This document shows positions 54,028 to 62,452 of a stretch of 64,000 nucleotides of DNA, piece by piece; the stretch's first letter is position 1; each line of letters opens with the position of its first letter. Origin of the DNA: Bradyrhizobium sp. CIAT3101 (GTDB taxonomy: Bacteria; Pseudomonadota; Alphaproteobacteria; Rhizobiales; Xanthobacteraceae); assembly GCF_029714945.1 (NCBI RefSeq), contig NZ_CP121634.1, forward strand, positions 5,353,001 to 5,417,000, given 5' to 3'. Below the pieces are notes generated by a model. That model searched no databases, was not told where the DNA came from, and saw only the letters and a program-made list of their open reading frames with translations. A program made the translations under genes and the position numbers.

Positions 54028-55065
54028 TCAGGACTTGGATGCGGTGCTGCCTGCGGACAGCCGCTCGGCATAATCGATGGCCTCGATCAGGCTGTGCTCG
54101 TTCGCGATACCCTTGCCGGCGATGTCGAAGGCGGTGCCGTGGTCGACGGAGGTGCGGATGATCGGCAGACCCAGCGTGATGTTGACGCCGGAGAGTTCCT
54201 GCCAGCGGCCCGTCGCGGGATCGACCTGGAAGCCGAGCAGCTTGACCGGAATGTGCCCCTGATCGTGATACATCGCGACCGCCGCATCGTACTGGCCGGC
54301 GCGCAGCTTGACGAAGATGGTGTCGCCGGGCACGGGACCGACGACGTCGAGACCGTCGGCGACCGCCTTCGCGATCGTCGGCGCCGAGACGTCGATATCC
54401 TGACGGCCGAACAGGCCACCCTCGCCGGCATGCGGATTGAGCGCGGCGATCGCGATCTTGGGCTTGGCAATGCCGAGCCGCAGCAGTGCATCGTTGGTGA
54501 GATCAATCACCATGCGCAGCCGCTCCGGCGTCAGACGTTTTGGCACGTCTTCCAGCGCGACATGGGTCGAGACGTGGCTGACACGCATGTTGCCGTGAGC
54601 GAGCAGCATCACCGAGCCGCGCACGCCGGTGAGATGCGCCAGCATCTCGGTATGGCCGGGGAAATGATAGCCGGCCTTGTTGAGGGCTTCCTTGTTCAGC
54701 GGCGCGGTTACGATGGCTCCGGTTCGGCCTGCCTGGGTCAGGCGCACGCCCTGCTCGATCGCCTTATAGGCAAAGCGGCCGCCATCGGCGCTGAGCACGC
54801 CTGGCTTGATCGGGTCGCCCTCGGCGTCGGCCTGCAAATAGCAGAGGTTCGGCCAGTCACGATCATCCGCGGTCACTTGCGGGATCGCAACGTCGCTGCC
54901 GAGCGCGGCCTTCGCACCGTCCAGCGCCGCGCCGCTGCCGATGATCAGCAGGCGCAGATCGCCGCGCGCGATCCGCTCCTTCAATCCCACACAGGCCTTG
55001 ACGATAATCTCCGGTCCGATCCCGGCGGGATCGCCCATGGTGATGGCAAGATGACGAGAGGTCAT
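54028..55065 (-). CDS. pdxA2: PdxA2-like 4-phosphoacid dehydrogenase
   Basis: A 345-residue PdxA-family NAD-dependent dehydrogenase. ITMGDPAGIGPEI, NKEALNKAGYHFPGHTEML, AALNPHAGEGGLFG and YHDQGHIPVKLLGF are the family motifs, with His ligands for the metal. Beside a DUF1537 kinase, PdxA2 oxidises D-threonate or D-erythronate 4-phosphate, giving dihydroxyacetone phosphate and CO2, rather than making pyridoxal. Its ATG overlaps the kinase stop by four bases (ATGA). Confidence 0.88.
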   Translation of the reverse strand: MTSRHLAITMGDPAGIGPEIIVKACVGLKERIARGDLRLLIIGSGAALDGAKAALGSDVAIPQVTADDRDWPNLCYLQADAEGDPIKPGVLSADGGRFAYKAIEQGVRLTQAGRTGAIVTAPLNKEALNKAGYHFPGHTEMLAHLTGVRGSVMLLAHGNMRVSHVSTHVALEDVPKRLTPERLRMVIDLTNDALLRLGIAKPKIAIAALNPHAGEGGLFGRQDIDVSAPTIAKAVADGLDVVGPVPGDTIFVKLRAGQYDAAVAMYHDQGHIPVKLLGFQVDPATGRWQELSGVNITLGLPIIRTSVDHGTAFDIAGKGIANEHSLIEAIDYAERLSAGSTASKS

Positions 55066-56168
55066 GTCGGACTCCCCTGATTGAGCAAATGATTGTCCCG
55101 GAGCAGATCGCGCCAGAGATCGCGCGCGCCAAAGGCTCCGGATTTCGAGACGACATCGACGCCGGCCCAGCGGCCGCCTTGCAGCGTCGAGCGCGGCAAG
55201 CCCGGCACGATCCGCCCTGTCACCTGCAGCGCGTGCGCGCCGAGGGCAAGGCATACGGCCTTCAGCGTCTCTCCGCCAGCAACGATCAGGGTTCCCGGCG
55301 GATCGAGCGCCGTGATCAACGCCGTCAGCTCGCGCGCGATCCGTTGCGCGGCGTCGGCGCGCGACAGTCCTTCGGCCAGCGAGAATTTCACCAGCGCCAC
55401 GCCGGCATCGGCCAGCTTGCGTTGAACGATAGCACTGCCCTCACCTTCGCCAAGCGCAACAGTGGCGTCGCCACATGCATCCAGCTGGGAGGCGGTGGCG
55501 GCCTGGTCCGAGCCGAACAGGCCCAGCACCGGGCGCTTCAATTTCGAAAGTGCATCTGCGCGTTGGCCACGCGCGAGGGCACCGGCCAGCCCGCCACTTC
55601 CGCACCACAGCACCGGCCCGGGCATTCGCCGCGCCATCTCGACGACGCGATCGAGATCGACGTCGCTCTCGGCGTCGAAGACCTGAACGCCGCCTTGCGC
55701 CAGCGTGTCGGCGTTGCCGCGCTGCGCCGCGATGCCATCCTGTCTCAGCTGATCCAGTAGATTGTCGCCGACGCGATGCCAGTCGCCATCCACGGTGCGC
55801 GCATATTGCTGGGCACCGACGGTGCGGCGTCCCTGATAGTCGAAGGCAGGCGCCACCACGCAGGACGTCCAGTGGCCGGTGCCGAGGCAGGCACCGAGCT
55901 CGGCTGCCCATGCGCCACGCAGCAGGCTGTCCACTTTCTTGTAGGCGATCGTGCTGCCCTGAAGCAGCGGTGCCAGCCGGCCGACGATCGCGACGCTTTC
56001 GGCTTTCGAACGTTCCCTCGTGCCGCTGTCGATGGCGAGGCTCGGGGAACCCGACGCCGTATCCTTCCAGATGACATCGAACGGTCCGCACAGGCCAACG
56101 AACTCCGCCGCGGTGTCGAGCGCGCCGGTCAAATCGTCGGCAAGCAGGCGGACGCTGGTCATCGTCAT
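55062..56168 (-). CDS. Four-carbon acid-sugar kinase (DUF1537; DtnK/OtnK)
   Basis: A 368-residue kinase of the DUF1537 family, which phosphorylates C4 acids such as D-threonate or 3-oxo-tetronates. RLLADDLTGALDTAAEF at the start and GTLIVAGGET and VSKSGAFGARDLW at the end are the conserved blocks. With PdxA2 adjacent, D-threonate or D-erythronate is the best candidate. It overlaps both neighbours by four bases, forming a tight operon. Confidence 0.88.
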   Translation of the reverse strand: MTMTSVRLLADDLTGALDTAAEFVGLCGPFDVIWKDTASGSPSLAIDSGTRERSKAESVAIVGRLAPLLQGSTIAYKKVDSLLRGAWAAELGACLGTGHWTSCVVAPAFDYQGRRTVGAQQYARTVDGDWHRVGDNLLDQLRQDGIAAQRGNADTLAQGGVQVFDAESDVDLDRVVEMARRMPGPVLWCGSGGLAGALARGQRADALSKLKRPVLGLFGSDQAATASQLDACGDATVALGEGEGSAIVQRKLADAGVALVKFSLAEGLSRADAAQRIARELTALITALDPPGTLIVAGGETLKAVCLALGAHALQVTGRIVPGLPRSTLQGGRWAGVDVVSKSGAFGARDLWRDLLRDNHLLNQGSPT

Positions 56169-57604
56169 GCCGCTCCCGCGCCAAAGATCTTGCCGGGATT
56201 CATCAAGCCCTGCGGATCGAGCAATTGCTTGATGCCGCGCATCAGCTCGATGTCCAGGGGATCGGCGACGCGAGCAAGCCGGCCGCGATTGGTGATGCCG
56301 ATGCCGTGCTCGGCGCTGATGGCCCCGCCCTGCGCCGCAGTCTCGTCATCGACGATCTCGTTGATCTCAGCCACCAGCGCCGCGGTCGCGGCCGGATCCT
56401 GGCAACGCGCACGGTCGATCAGCGCGATGACGTGGATGTTGCCGTCGCCGATATGGCCATGCATCACGACGTTCGCATGCGGCACGGCCGCCTTGATCCG
56501 GGCCTCGACATTGGCGACGAAGGCCGCCTGGCGCTCCAGCGGAACCACGCTGTCGTGCGACACCACATAGCCGCTGCGCTTGTTGCCTTCCGACACGCTG
56601 TGCCTGACGGCCCAGATCGCCTTCGCCTGCGCGAGGTTCGAGGCCAGGATCGCGTCTTCCGCGAGCCCTGCTTCCATCGCATCGGCAAGCACCGCCGCAA
56701 GAGGCTCGTTGAGGTCGACGCCCGCGAGCGTGTCAGTCAGCTCGACGATCAGATACCATGGTGTCGCCAGCGCGAAGGGAATGGTGACGTGCGGTACGGT
56801 CGCGGCGATCGCCTCGATCTGGGACCGCGACATGATCTCGAGGCTGCCGAGCCGGTCGCCGACGGCCCCGCGCAGGCGCGCCATGATCTCGAGCGCCTGC
56901 TCGACGCCTTGCAGTTTCAACAGCGCCAGCGCCGAGCTGCGCGGCGGCGCGAACAGTTTCAGCACGGCCGCGGTGACGATGCCGAGCGTGCCTTCCGCGC
57001 CGATGAAGAGCTGCTTGAGCGCATAGCCGGTGTTGTCCTTGCGCAGCGCTCGCAGGCCGTTGAAGACGCGCCCGTCGGGCAGCACGACCTCCAGGCCGAG
57101 CACGAGATCGCGCGTCGGCCCGTAGCGCAGCACGGCGGTGCCGCCGGCATTGGTCGAGATGTTGCCGCCGATCTGGCAGGAGCCCTCGGCACCCAGGCTC
57201 AAGGGAAAATAGCGATCGACGTCGCGGGCCGCACTCTGCACCTCGGCGAGGATGCAGCCGGCCTCCACCGTGATGGTGTTGGCGAGCGGGCTGACATCGC
57301 GCACGGTGCGCATGCGATCCAGCCGGATCACGACGTTGCCGGCAGCATCATCCGGCGTCGCAGCCCCGCACATCCCGGTGTTGCCGCCTTGCGGCACGAT
57401 CGCGAGCTGCTTCTCGGCGCAATATCTGACCACGGACGCGACCTCGGCGGTCGACCCGGGCTTCACCACCGCAACCGCGCGGCCGCGATAACGCCCGCGC
57501 CAGTCCACCACATAGGGCTCCTGGTCAGACCCGGACGCAATGACGTGCTTGTCGCCGACGATGGCGGCGAGCCCGGTCAGCGCGTCCTGGAAAGAGTCGG
57601 ACAT
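56165..57604 (-). CDS. FAD-linked 2-hydroxyacid oxidase (GlcD/Dld type)
   Basis: A 479-residue flavoprotein oxidising a 2-hydroxyacid to the 2-keto acid. The FAD-binding PCMH domain (about residues 40-215) contains PQGGNTGMCGAA and GAEGSCQIGGNISTNAGG, and the C-terminal cap has MHGHIGDGNIHV and AEHGIG. Possible substrates are D-lactate, glycolate, or a tetronic acid, given the neighbours. It starts 27 bp after the DapA-like gene and overlaps the kinase gene. Confidence 0.9.
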   Translation of the reverse strand: MSDSFQDALTGLAAIVGDKHVIASGSDQEPYVVDWRGRYRGRAVAVVKPGSTAEVASVVRYCAEKQLAIVPQGGNTGMCGAATPDDAAGNVVIRLDRMRTVRDVSPLANTITVEAGCILAEVQSAARDVDRYFPLSLGAEGSCQIGGNISTNAGGTAVLRYGPTRDLVLGLEVVLPDGRVFNGLRALRKDNTGYALKQLFIGAEGTLGIVTAAVLKLFAPPRSSALALLKLQGVEQALEIMARLRGAVGDRLGSLEIMSRSQIEAIAATVPHVTIPFALATPWYLIVELTDTLAGVDLNEPLAAVLADAMEAGLAEDAILASNLAQAKAIWAVRHSVSEGNKRSGYVVSHDSVVPLERQAAFVANVEARIKAAVPHANVVMHGHIGDGNIHVIALIDRARCQDPAATAALVAEINEIVDDETAAQGGAISAEHGIGITNRGRLARVADPLDIELMRGIKQLLDPQGLMNPGKIFGAGAA

Positions 57605-57631
57605 CGGATCGCCTCGCCGTCCGCGTCCGCC

Positions 57632-58567
57632 TCAGGCGGCCGTCGCGAATGCCGCGGCATTCGCGAGCAGCTCTTTCACTTGAGCTGCCGGCAAGGTCTC
57701 CAGCGGCGGCCGCAGGCGCTGCCAGCCGGCGTGACCGGTGCGCTCGGCCATCAGGGCCTTCAGGGACGGCATCTGCGCGAAGCGCGAGACCAGCTCGCGC
57801 GCCTTCACGATGCGCGCCTGCGCAGCCGCCAGCTTGGCGTCGTCGTCGCTGTCCCGGAAATGCTTGAAGACATAGGCGAGATCGCGCGCGATGAGGTTCG
57901 AGGTCGCCGTAATGCAGCCTGCGCCACCCTTGCGCAGCAGCGGCAGCAGCAACGGGTCGGCGCCGGTCAGCACCGAAAAGCCGGGGAACCGCTCAACCAT
58001 CGCGGTCATGTTGGCGAAGTCGCCCGAGGAATCCTTGATGCCGACGATGGTCGACGGATAGGCCGTGCGCAGCCGCTCGATCAGCGCGTGCGAGATCGGC
58101 TGCATCGACATCTGCGGGATGTGATAGAGCACGATCCTGAGGCGCTTATCGCCGATGCGCTGGATGATCTCGTTGTAGGCGGCATAGACGCCGTCATCGC
58201 TGACGTTCTTGTAGTAGAACGGCGGCAGCATCACCACGGTATCGACTCCAACCGACAGCGCATGGCGCGTCAGCGCGATGGTCTCGGTGAACGCGGCAAC
58301 CCCGGTTCCCGGCAGCAGCTGGTTCGGCTTGATGCCGCCGGCGATCACGGCCTCCAGCAGCGCGGTGCGCTCGGAGACCGAGAAGGAGTTCGCCTCCCCC
58401 GTGGTGCCAAGCATCGCGATGGCATCGCAGCCTTCGTCCAGCAGGTAACGGCAATGCGCGATGAAGCGCGCGTGATCGGGCGCGAGCTCGGCATCGAGCG
58501 GCGTCAACGCGGCGGAGAACACGCCATGTGGGTGCAAGGGCTGGGGGTGCAGCGATGATGTCGACAA
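57632..58567 (-). CDS. DapA-family aldolase/lyase
   Basis: A 311-residue Schiff-base aldolase. The catalytic Lys is in STIVGIKDSSGDFANM, Tyr in RIVLYHIPQMS, and the carboxylate-binding GTTGEANSFSVSER. Members cleave keto acids or dehydrate keto-deoxy acids; here the substrate is probably a keto acid from the cluster. A TTG start is supported by GGAGGAAGC just upstream. It is the first gene of the operon and faces the IclR gene. Confidence 0.87.
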   Translation of the reverse strand: MSTSSLHPQPLHPHGVFSAALTPLDAELAPDHARFIAHCRYLLDEGCDAIAMLGTTGEANSFSVSERTALLEAVIAGGIKPNQLLPGTGVAAFTETIALTRHALSVGVDTVVMLPPFYYKNVSDDGVYAAYNEIIQRIGDKRLRIVLYHIPQMSMQPISHALIERLRTAYPSTIVGIKDSSGDFANMTAMVERFPGFSVLTGADPLLLPLLRKGGAGCITATSNLIARDLAYVFKHFRDSDDDAKLAAAQARIVKARELVSRFAQMPSLKALMAERTGHAGWQRLRPPLETLPAAQVKELLANAAAFATAA

Positions 58568-58594
58568 AGCTTCCTCCGATCGTCAGATCGATGT

Positions 58595-58611
58595 TGTTCG
58601 GAATGCGAACA
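58595..58611. promoter_or_regulatory. IclR-type operator (perfect 17-bp palindrome)
   Basis: TGTTCG-n5-CGAACA, perfect 6-bp arms, lies 28 bp before the DapA-like gene and 63 bp before the IclR gene. GTTCG-CGAAC palindromes are typical IclR-family sites. A second, imperfect palindrome ATCTGACC-TGTT-GGTAAGAT lies at 58621-58640. Confidence 0.68.
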
Positions 58612-58673
58612 TTTGTTATAATCTGACCTGTTGGTAAGATCAGGCTGCCGCCGCGTCAAGGGCTGTGGCTGTC

Positions 58674-59555
58674 ATGGCAGGGCATACAGGTATGGCCAAG
58701 GTCGAAAAGAAGCCGGCGAAGCGCGCACCGGAAGCTACACCGAAAAACCCCAGGGATCAGAATCCCAAGGATAAAAATCCCAAGAACTACGTTGCCTCGG
58801 TCGGCAAGGCCTTTGCCGTGCTCAAGAGTTTCACCAGCGAGGCCTTCGAACTGACGCTGAGTGAGGTTGCCGCACGCGCCGATCTCGATCGCGGCACGGC
58901 ATTTCGGCTGATCCAGACCCTGATCGAACTCGGCTATCTCCAGGCCGTGCCGCAGAGCCGCCGGTTCCGTCTCGGCGTCGCCTGTCTCGACCTCGGCTAC
59001 ACCGTGCTGTCGCACGGATCGTTGCGTGCCCTCGTCGAGCCGCTGCTGCACGATCTCGTGCCCGAGGTCGGCGATGCGGCCTCGCTTGGCATCCTCGACG
59101 GCGGCGACGTGATTTATCTTGCGCGCGCCAGTGCGGGCCTCGACCGCTACAAGATGGATCGCCGGCCCGGCTCGCGCATCCCCGCCTACAGCGCCGCGCT
59201 CGGCCATGCCATGCTGGCGCATCTTCAGCGCGACGAGCAGATCGCGCGGCTGGAGTCACGCCCCCGCGTCAAGCTGTCGGAGCGAACGCTGACCGATCTC
59301 GATGCCCTGCTCGCACGGCTGGACCAGGTGAAGAAGAAAGGCCATGCCGTCTCCGACGGCGAGAACGCCTATGGCCTGCGCACGCTGGCGACGCCGATCC
59401 TCGACGCCCAGGGTTTTGTGATCGCGGGATTGAGCGTCACCGTGGATGCGATGCGCATGGACATGCCGACCTTTCGCGACCAGGCGCTGCCGAAGCTGAC
59501 GCTGCTGACGGGCAAGGTGCAGGGCCTCGCGATCAAGTCGGGCCTGTTGAGCTGA
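58674..59555 (+). CDS. IclR family regulator
   Basis: A 293-residue regulator. A Lys/Pro/Asn-rich N-terminal tail (about residues 1-40) is unusually long. The winged HTH follows (SFTSEAFELTLSEVAARADLDRGTAFRLIQTLIELGYL), then the IclR effector domain (DGGDVIYLARASAG ... LATPILDAQGFVIAGLSVTV). It diverges from the acid-sugar operon, which it probably regulates through the palindromes between them. Other in-frame starts are GTG at 58665 and ATG at 58692. Confidence 0.9.
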   Translation: MAGHTGMAKVEKKPAKRAPEATPKNPRDQNPKDKNPKNYVASVGKAFAVLKSFTSEAFELTLSEVAARADLDRGTAFRLIQTLIELGYLQAVPQSRRFRLGVACLDLGYTVLSHGSLRALVEPLLHDLVPEVGDAASLGILDGGDVIYLARASAGLDRYKMDRRPGSRIPAYSAALGHAMLAHLQRDEQIARLESRPRVKLSERTLTDLDALLARLDQVKKKGHAVSDGENAYGLRTLATPILDAQGFVIAGLSVTVDAMRMDMPTFRDQALPKLTLLTGKVQGLAIKSGLLS

Positions 59556-59591
59556 GTGCGCTGTCGGCCGAAGCGCGGTCTCTGAAGATGG

Positions 59592-59795
59592 CTATTCCGG
59601 GACGAGCGTGGCAAGTCCGGCTTCGATGATGGTGATTTCCTCGTTCACCTGCGCGATGGAGTGCTGCGGGTCGACGCCAGTCACAGCTACCAGCTGACGC
59701 AGCAGATCCTGGCGATGCGCCAAAATATCCTCCAGCGCATGGCGATCGTTCAGCCGCACATAGCCCTCAACGATCAATTCAACGGAACGAGACAT
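59592..59795 (-). CDS. Small conserved-looking helical protein
   Basis: A 67-residue protein (MSRSVELIVEGYVRLNDRHALEDILAHRQDLLRQL ...), helical and acidic. TGAGAG precedes the ATG; the longer open frame upstream has no start-like features. It lies between the IclR gene (convergent) and RNase Z. I do not recognise a family. Confidence 0.6.
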   Translation of the reverse strand: MSRSVELIVEGYVRLNDRHALEDILAHRQDLLRQLVAVTGVDPQHSIAQVNEEITIIEAGLATLVPE

Positions 59796-59913
59796 GATAC
59801 TCTCAATACAAACTGATTTCTGATCTCGCGAAAATACCGCTCTGGCGCGCGGCTGCGGGGATGAAGTCGCGTCAACCTTGACAGGTAAGATTAATGGCCG
59901 TGCAACGCACCGC

Positions 59914-60819
59914 CTAAACAGCGATACGATCGAAATCTGCAGCGATCCGGACGTTCGGGAAGATCTTTGCCGCCTCGGCCAGGATCTCTCCGTCTTCATA
60001 GCGGCCCGACAGATGGGTCAGCACGAGCTGCCGGACGTTATTCGTGGCCGCGAACCGAGCCGCCTCCGCTGCGGTGAGATGGCCGTAATCTCGCGCCGTC
60101 GGTGCATCCCGATCCAGGAACGTCGCCTCGATCACCAGCAGGTCCGCCTCCGCGGCATGTGTCGAAAGCCCCTCGGTGGTCTCGGTGTCGCCGATCACGA
60201 CCAGCTTCCTGGCCCCACCCGGCGGACCCAGAACATCCTCCGGATGGATCGTCCGGCCTCCTTCAATCGTGACCGGGCGACCTGCGGCAAGCTCGCCGCG
60301 CACGGGACCATCGGGCACACCGAGCGCCAAGAGGCGATCTGACAAGAGATGACGCCGCGCAGGGCTTTCAAAAACGAAGCCGAAACTGTCAGTGTTGCGA
60401 TGACGGACCGGAAAGCAGCCGATGTTGAAGTCGCCGGCGTCGACGACGGGGCCTTCCGACAGCGGCGCGAACTGCACGGAGATCGGCGCCCGCCCCTCAC
60501 CCCACAGCCCTGCAAGCATGCGGATGACGAGATCGAGCGTGCCCGGCCCGCCATGGATGGTCATGACATCGGAGGTCTGCCGCAGCCCCAATGTCGAGAA
60601 CAGGCCGGGGATGCCGAGCACATGATCGAGGTGGCCGTGTGTCAGCAGAATGCGATCGAGCCGTCGAAAGCCCGCGCCGCTTCGCAGCAGCTGGCGCTGC
60701 GTGCCTTCGCCGCAATCGATCAGGATGCGATTGCCCGCGGCCTCGAGCAGAAGCGCCGGATGGTTGCGCTCCGCGGAAGGCACGCTTGCCGAAGTCCCGA
60801 GAAATGTCAGGGCGAACAT
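59914..60819 (-). CDS. rnz: Ribonuclease Z
   Basis: A 301-residue metallo-beta-lactamase-fold nuclease that trims tRNA 3' ends. The zinc motif THGHLDH, FLGTSASVPSAERNHPALLL and DCGEGTQRQLL at the start, and HLSGRYEDGE near the end are the RNase Z landmarks. It is a housekeeping gene amid catabolic clusters; the close tRNA-Gln is probably coincidence. Confidence 0.93.
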   Translation of the reverse strand: MFALTFLGTSASVPSAERNHPALLLEAAGNRILIDCGEGTQRQLLRSGAGFRRLDRILLTHGHLDHVLGIPGLFSTLGLRQTSDVMTIHGGPGTLDLVIRMLAGLWGEGRAPISVQFAPLSEGPVVDAGDFNIGCFPVRHRNTDSFGFVFESPARRHLLSDRLLALGVPDGPVRGELAAGRPVTIEGGRTIHPEDVLGPPGGARKLVVIGDTETTEGLSTHAAEADLLVIEATFLDRDAPTARDYGHLTAAEAARFAATNNVRQLVLTHLSGRYEDGEILAEAAKIFPNVRIAADFDRIAV

Positions 60820-60874
60820 TGCCTACTCTGGTGCGAAGTCGCTGGGCCGATCCACCCTTATACGGCCTGCGAGC

Positions 60875-61648
60875 TCAGAGCAGAAATTCCTTCATGGCGT
60901 CGAGAAACTGTCGCGGCGATTGCAGCTGCGGTACGTGGGCGCAACCCGCGAGGATCTTGAGTTCGGCGCGCGGAAGTCCCGCGGCCAACTCATGCGACAT
61001 CGGCGGAGGCGTTGCCTCGTCATGCTCGCCGACCATCACAAGAACCGGAACTTTCACGCCGGCAAGCTCGGCGCGGAGATCGAGGCTCGCCAGGGCATCG
61101 CAGGCCGCGCGAAACACATCGGGATCCGTTCGCAGAAAAGCTGCACGACGGTCCTTCATCAGGTCGGGCTGCTGCTCCTGAAACTCGGGCGCAAACAGGC
61201 GCCGCATCGCGACGTCGGTGATGGCCTCCAGTCCCTTCTCCCGCGACACCCTCGCCATGTTGCGAAACGCCTCGCGGCCGGGCTCGGAGAACGCCGCACC
61301 GCTGTCGGCGAGGATGAGCCTGCTCGCGATCTCGGGATGCCGGATCGCCATCTGCAAGGCGACGAACCCGCCATAACCATTGCCGAGCACGATCGCCGGC
61401 GCGCCGCCCGCAGCATCCCGCACGGCCTCGGCCATCCGGTCGGCGACCGCAGCAAGACCGCCTTCCACGGCGCGTGACCGGCCGAACCCCGGGAGCTCCG
61501 GCACGATGGTCCGGAACGACGGCGCGAGCTCAGGCACAATCGCGTCGAAGCTCGCGCGATCCGACAACAACGAGTGAAAGAGAAACAGCGGCGGCCCCTC
61601 GCCCGATTGCGCGACGTTGACGGTCCCGTTGGCAAAAAGCCTGTCCAT
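60875..61648 (-). CDS. Alpha/beta hydrolase with Gly at the nucleophile position
   Basis: A 257-residue alpha/beta-hydrolase-fold protein resembling 3-oxoadipate enol-lactonase-type enzymes. The catalytic Asp (GEHDEATPP) and His (GCAHVPQLQSP) are present. The nucleophile elbow, normally G-x-Ser-x-G, reads G89-N-G-Y-G93, so Gly91 (GGT) replaces Ser. The fold may therefore act as a lyase, decarboxylase or binding protein, or be inactive. It diverges from a GntR/aldehyde dehydrogenase pair. Confidence 0.85.
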   Translation of the reverse strand: MDRLFANGTVNVAQSGEGPPLFLFHSLLSDRASFDAIVPELAPSFRTIVPELPGFGRSRAVEGGLAAVADRMAEAVRDAAGGAPAIVLGNGYGGFVALQMAIRHPEIASRLILADSGAAFSEPGREAFRNMARVSREKGLEAITDVAMRRLFAPEFQEQQPDLMKDRRAAFLRTDPDVFRAACDALASLDLRAELAGVKVPVLVMVGEHDEATPPPMSHELAAGLPRAELKILAGCAHVPQLQSPRQFLDAMKEFLL

Positions 61649-61708
61649 GTCGGTCTTTCCTCGGCTGCGTCGCTCGGAACACGCGTGACCGCGCGCCTCA
61701 TCGGTCCG

Positions 61709-61722
61709 ATTGATAAATCAAT
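61709..61722. promoter_or_regulatory. GntR operator candidate (ATTGATAAATCAAT)
   Basis: A perfect 6-bp inverted repeat with a 2-bp centre, in the 129-bp gap between the hydrolase and the GntR gene, 56 bp before the latter. FCD-type GntR proteins bind short AT-rich dyads, so it may control both directions. Confidence 0.55.
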
Positions 61723-61777
61723 TCGGCGGGATTTCAAGCATTTAGACCTTGACGTGAAATATCAGGACTGAGAGATT

Positions 61778-62452
61778 ATGGCCAAGGAGAATCCAGATTC
61801 CATGCTTTTGCGCGAAAATATCTATGATCTTCTGCGAGCTGATATTTTAGCTTGTCGCCTTGCTCCAGGCGATGAAATGCGCGAACAGGACCTGGCCGAA
61901 CGCTACGAGGTGAGCCGCCAGCCTGTGCGGGACGCGCTTCTGCGGCTGCAGCGCGAGCACCTCGTCACCGTGCAGCCGCGCCAGGGCTATCGGGTCACGC
62001 CGATCTCGCTGTCGGACGCCCGCGATCTCTTGCGCTTCCGTCTTGCGCTGGAGCCGGCCTGTGTTGCCGAGGCGATCGAGAGCGCCCCCGACAGCGTGCT
62101 GAAATCGCTCGACGAATTCCGCCGCTTCGCCGGCAACCACGAAGACTTCATCGCCTACAATCGCGGCTTCCACACCGCGCTGGCGCATGCGTCCGGCAAT
62201 CGCCGCATGGCAACCGCGCTGTGCGATCTGATCGGTCAGGCCGATCGGCTGGTCCGCGTCAGCATTTCCAACCTGAAGGGCCACGACCCGACGAAGCTTG
62301 TCGCCGAGCACGTCGCCCTGATCGACGCCATGCAGAGCCGCGAAACGCGAACCGCGGCCCGCATCATCAAGGCCCACATCGGGGCCACCGAAAAACGCGT
62401 CCTGCCGGCGCTCAAGCGTAACGCCGTCATCGTCGAGGAGAGGTCATCATGA
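61778..62452 (+). CDS. GntR family regulator (FCD type)
   Basis: A 224-residue regulator. The winged HTH (about residues 8-70; LAPGDEMREQDLAERYEVSRQPVRDALLRLQREHLV) is followed by an FCD domain (DARDLLRFRLALEPACVAEAI ... HIGATEKRVLPAL). Its stop overlaps the aldehyde dehydrogenase start by four bases, so it regulates the gene it is coupled to, and probably the divergent hydrolase. The effector is unknown. Confidence 0.9.
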   Translation: MAKENPDSMLLRENIYDLLRADILACRLAPGDEMREQDLAERYEVSRQPVRDALLRLQREHLVTVQPRQGYRVTPISLSDARDLLRFRLALEPACVAEAIESAPDSVLKSLDEFRRFAGNHEDFIAYNRGFHTALAHASGNRRMATALCDLIGQADRLVRVSISNLKGHDPTKLVAEHVALIDAMQSRETRTAARIIKAHIGATEKRVLPALKRNAVIVEERSS

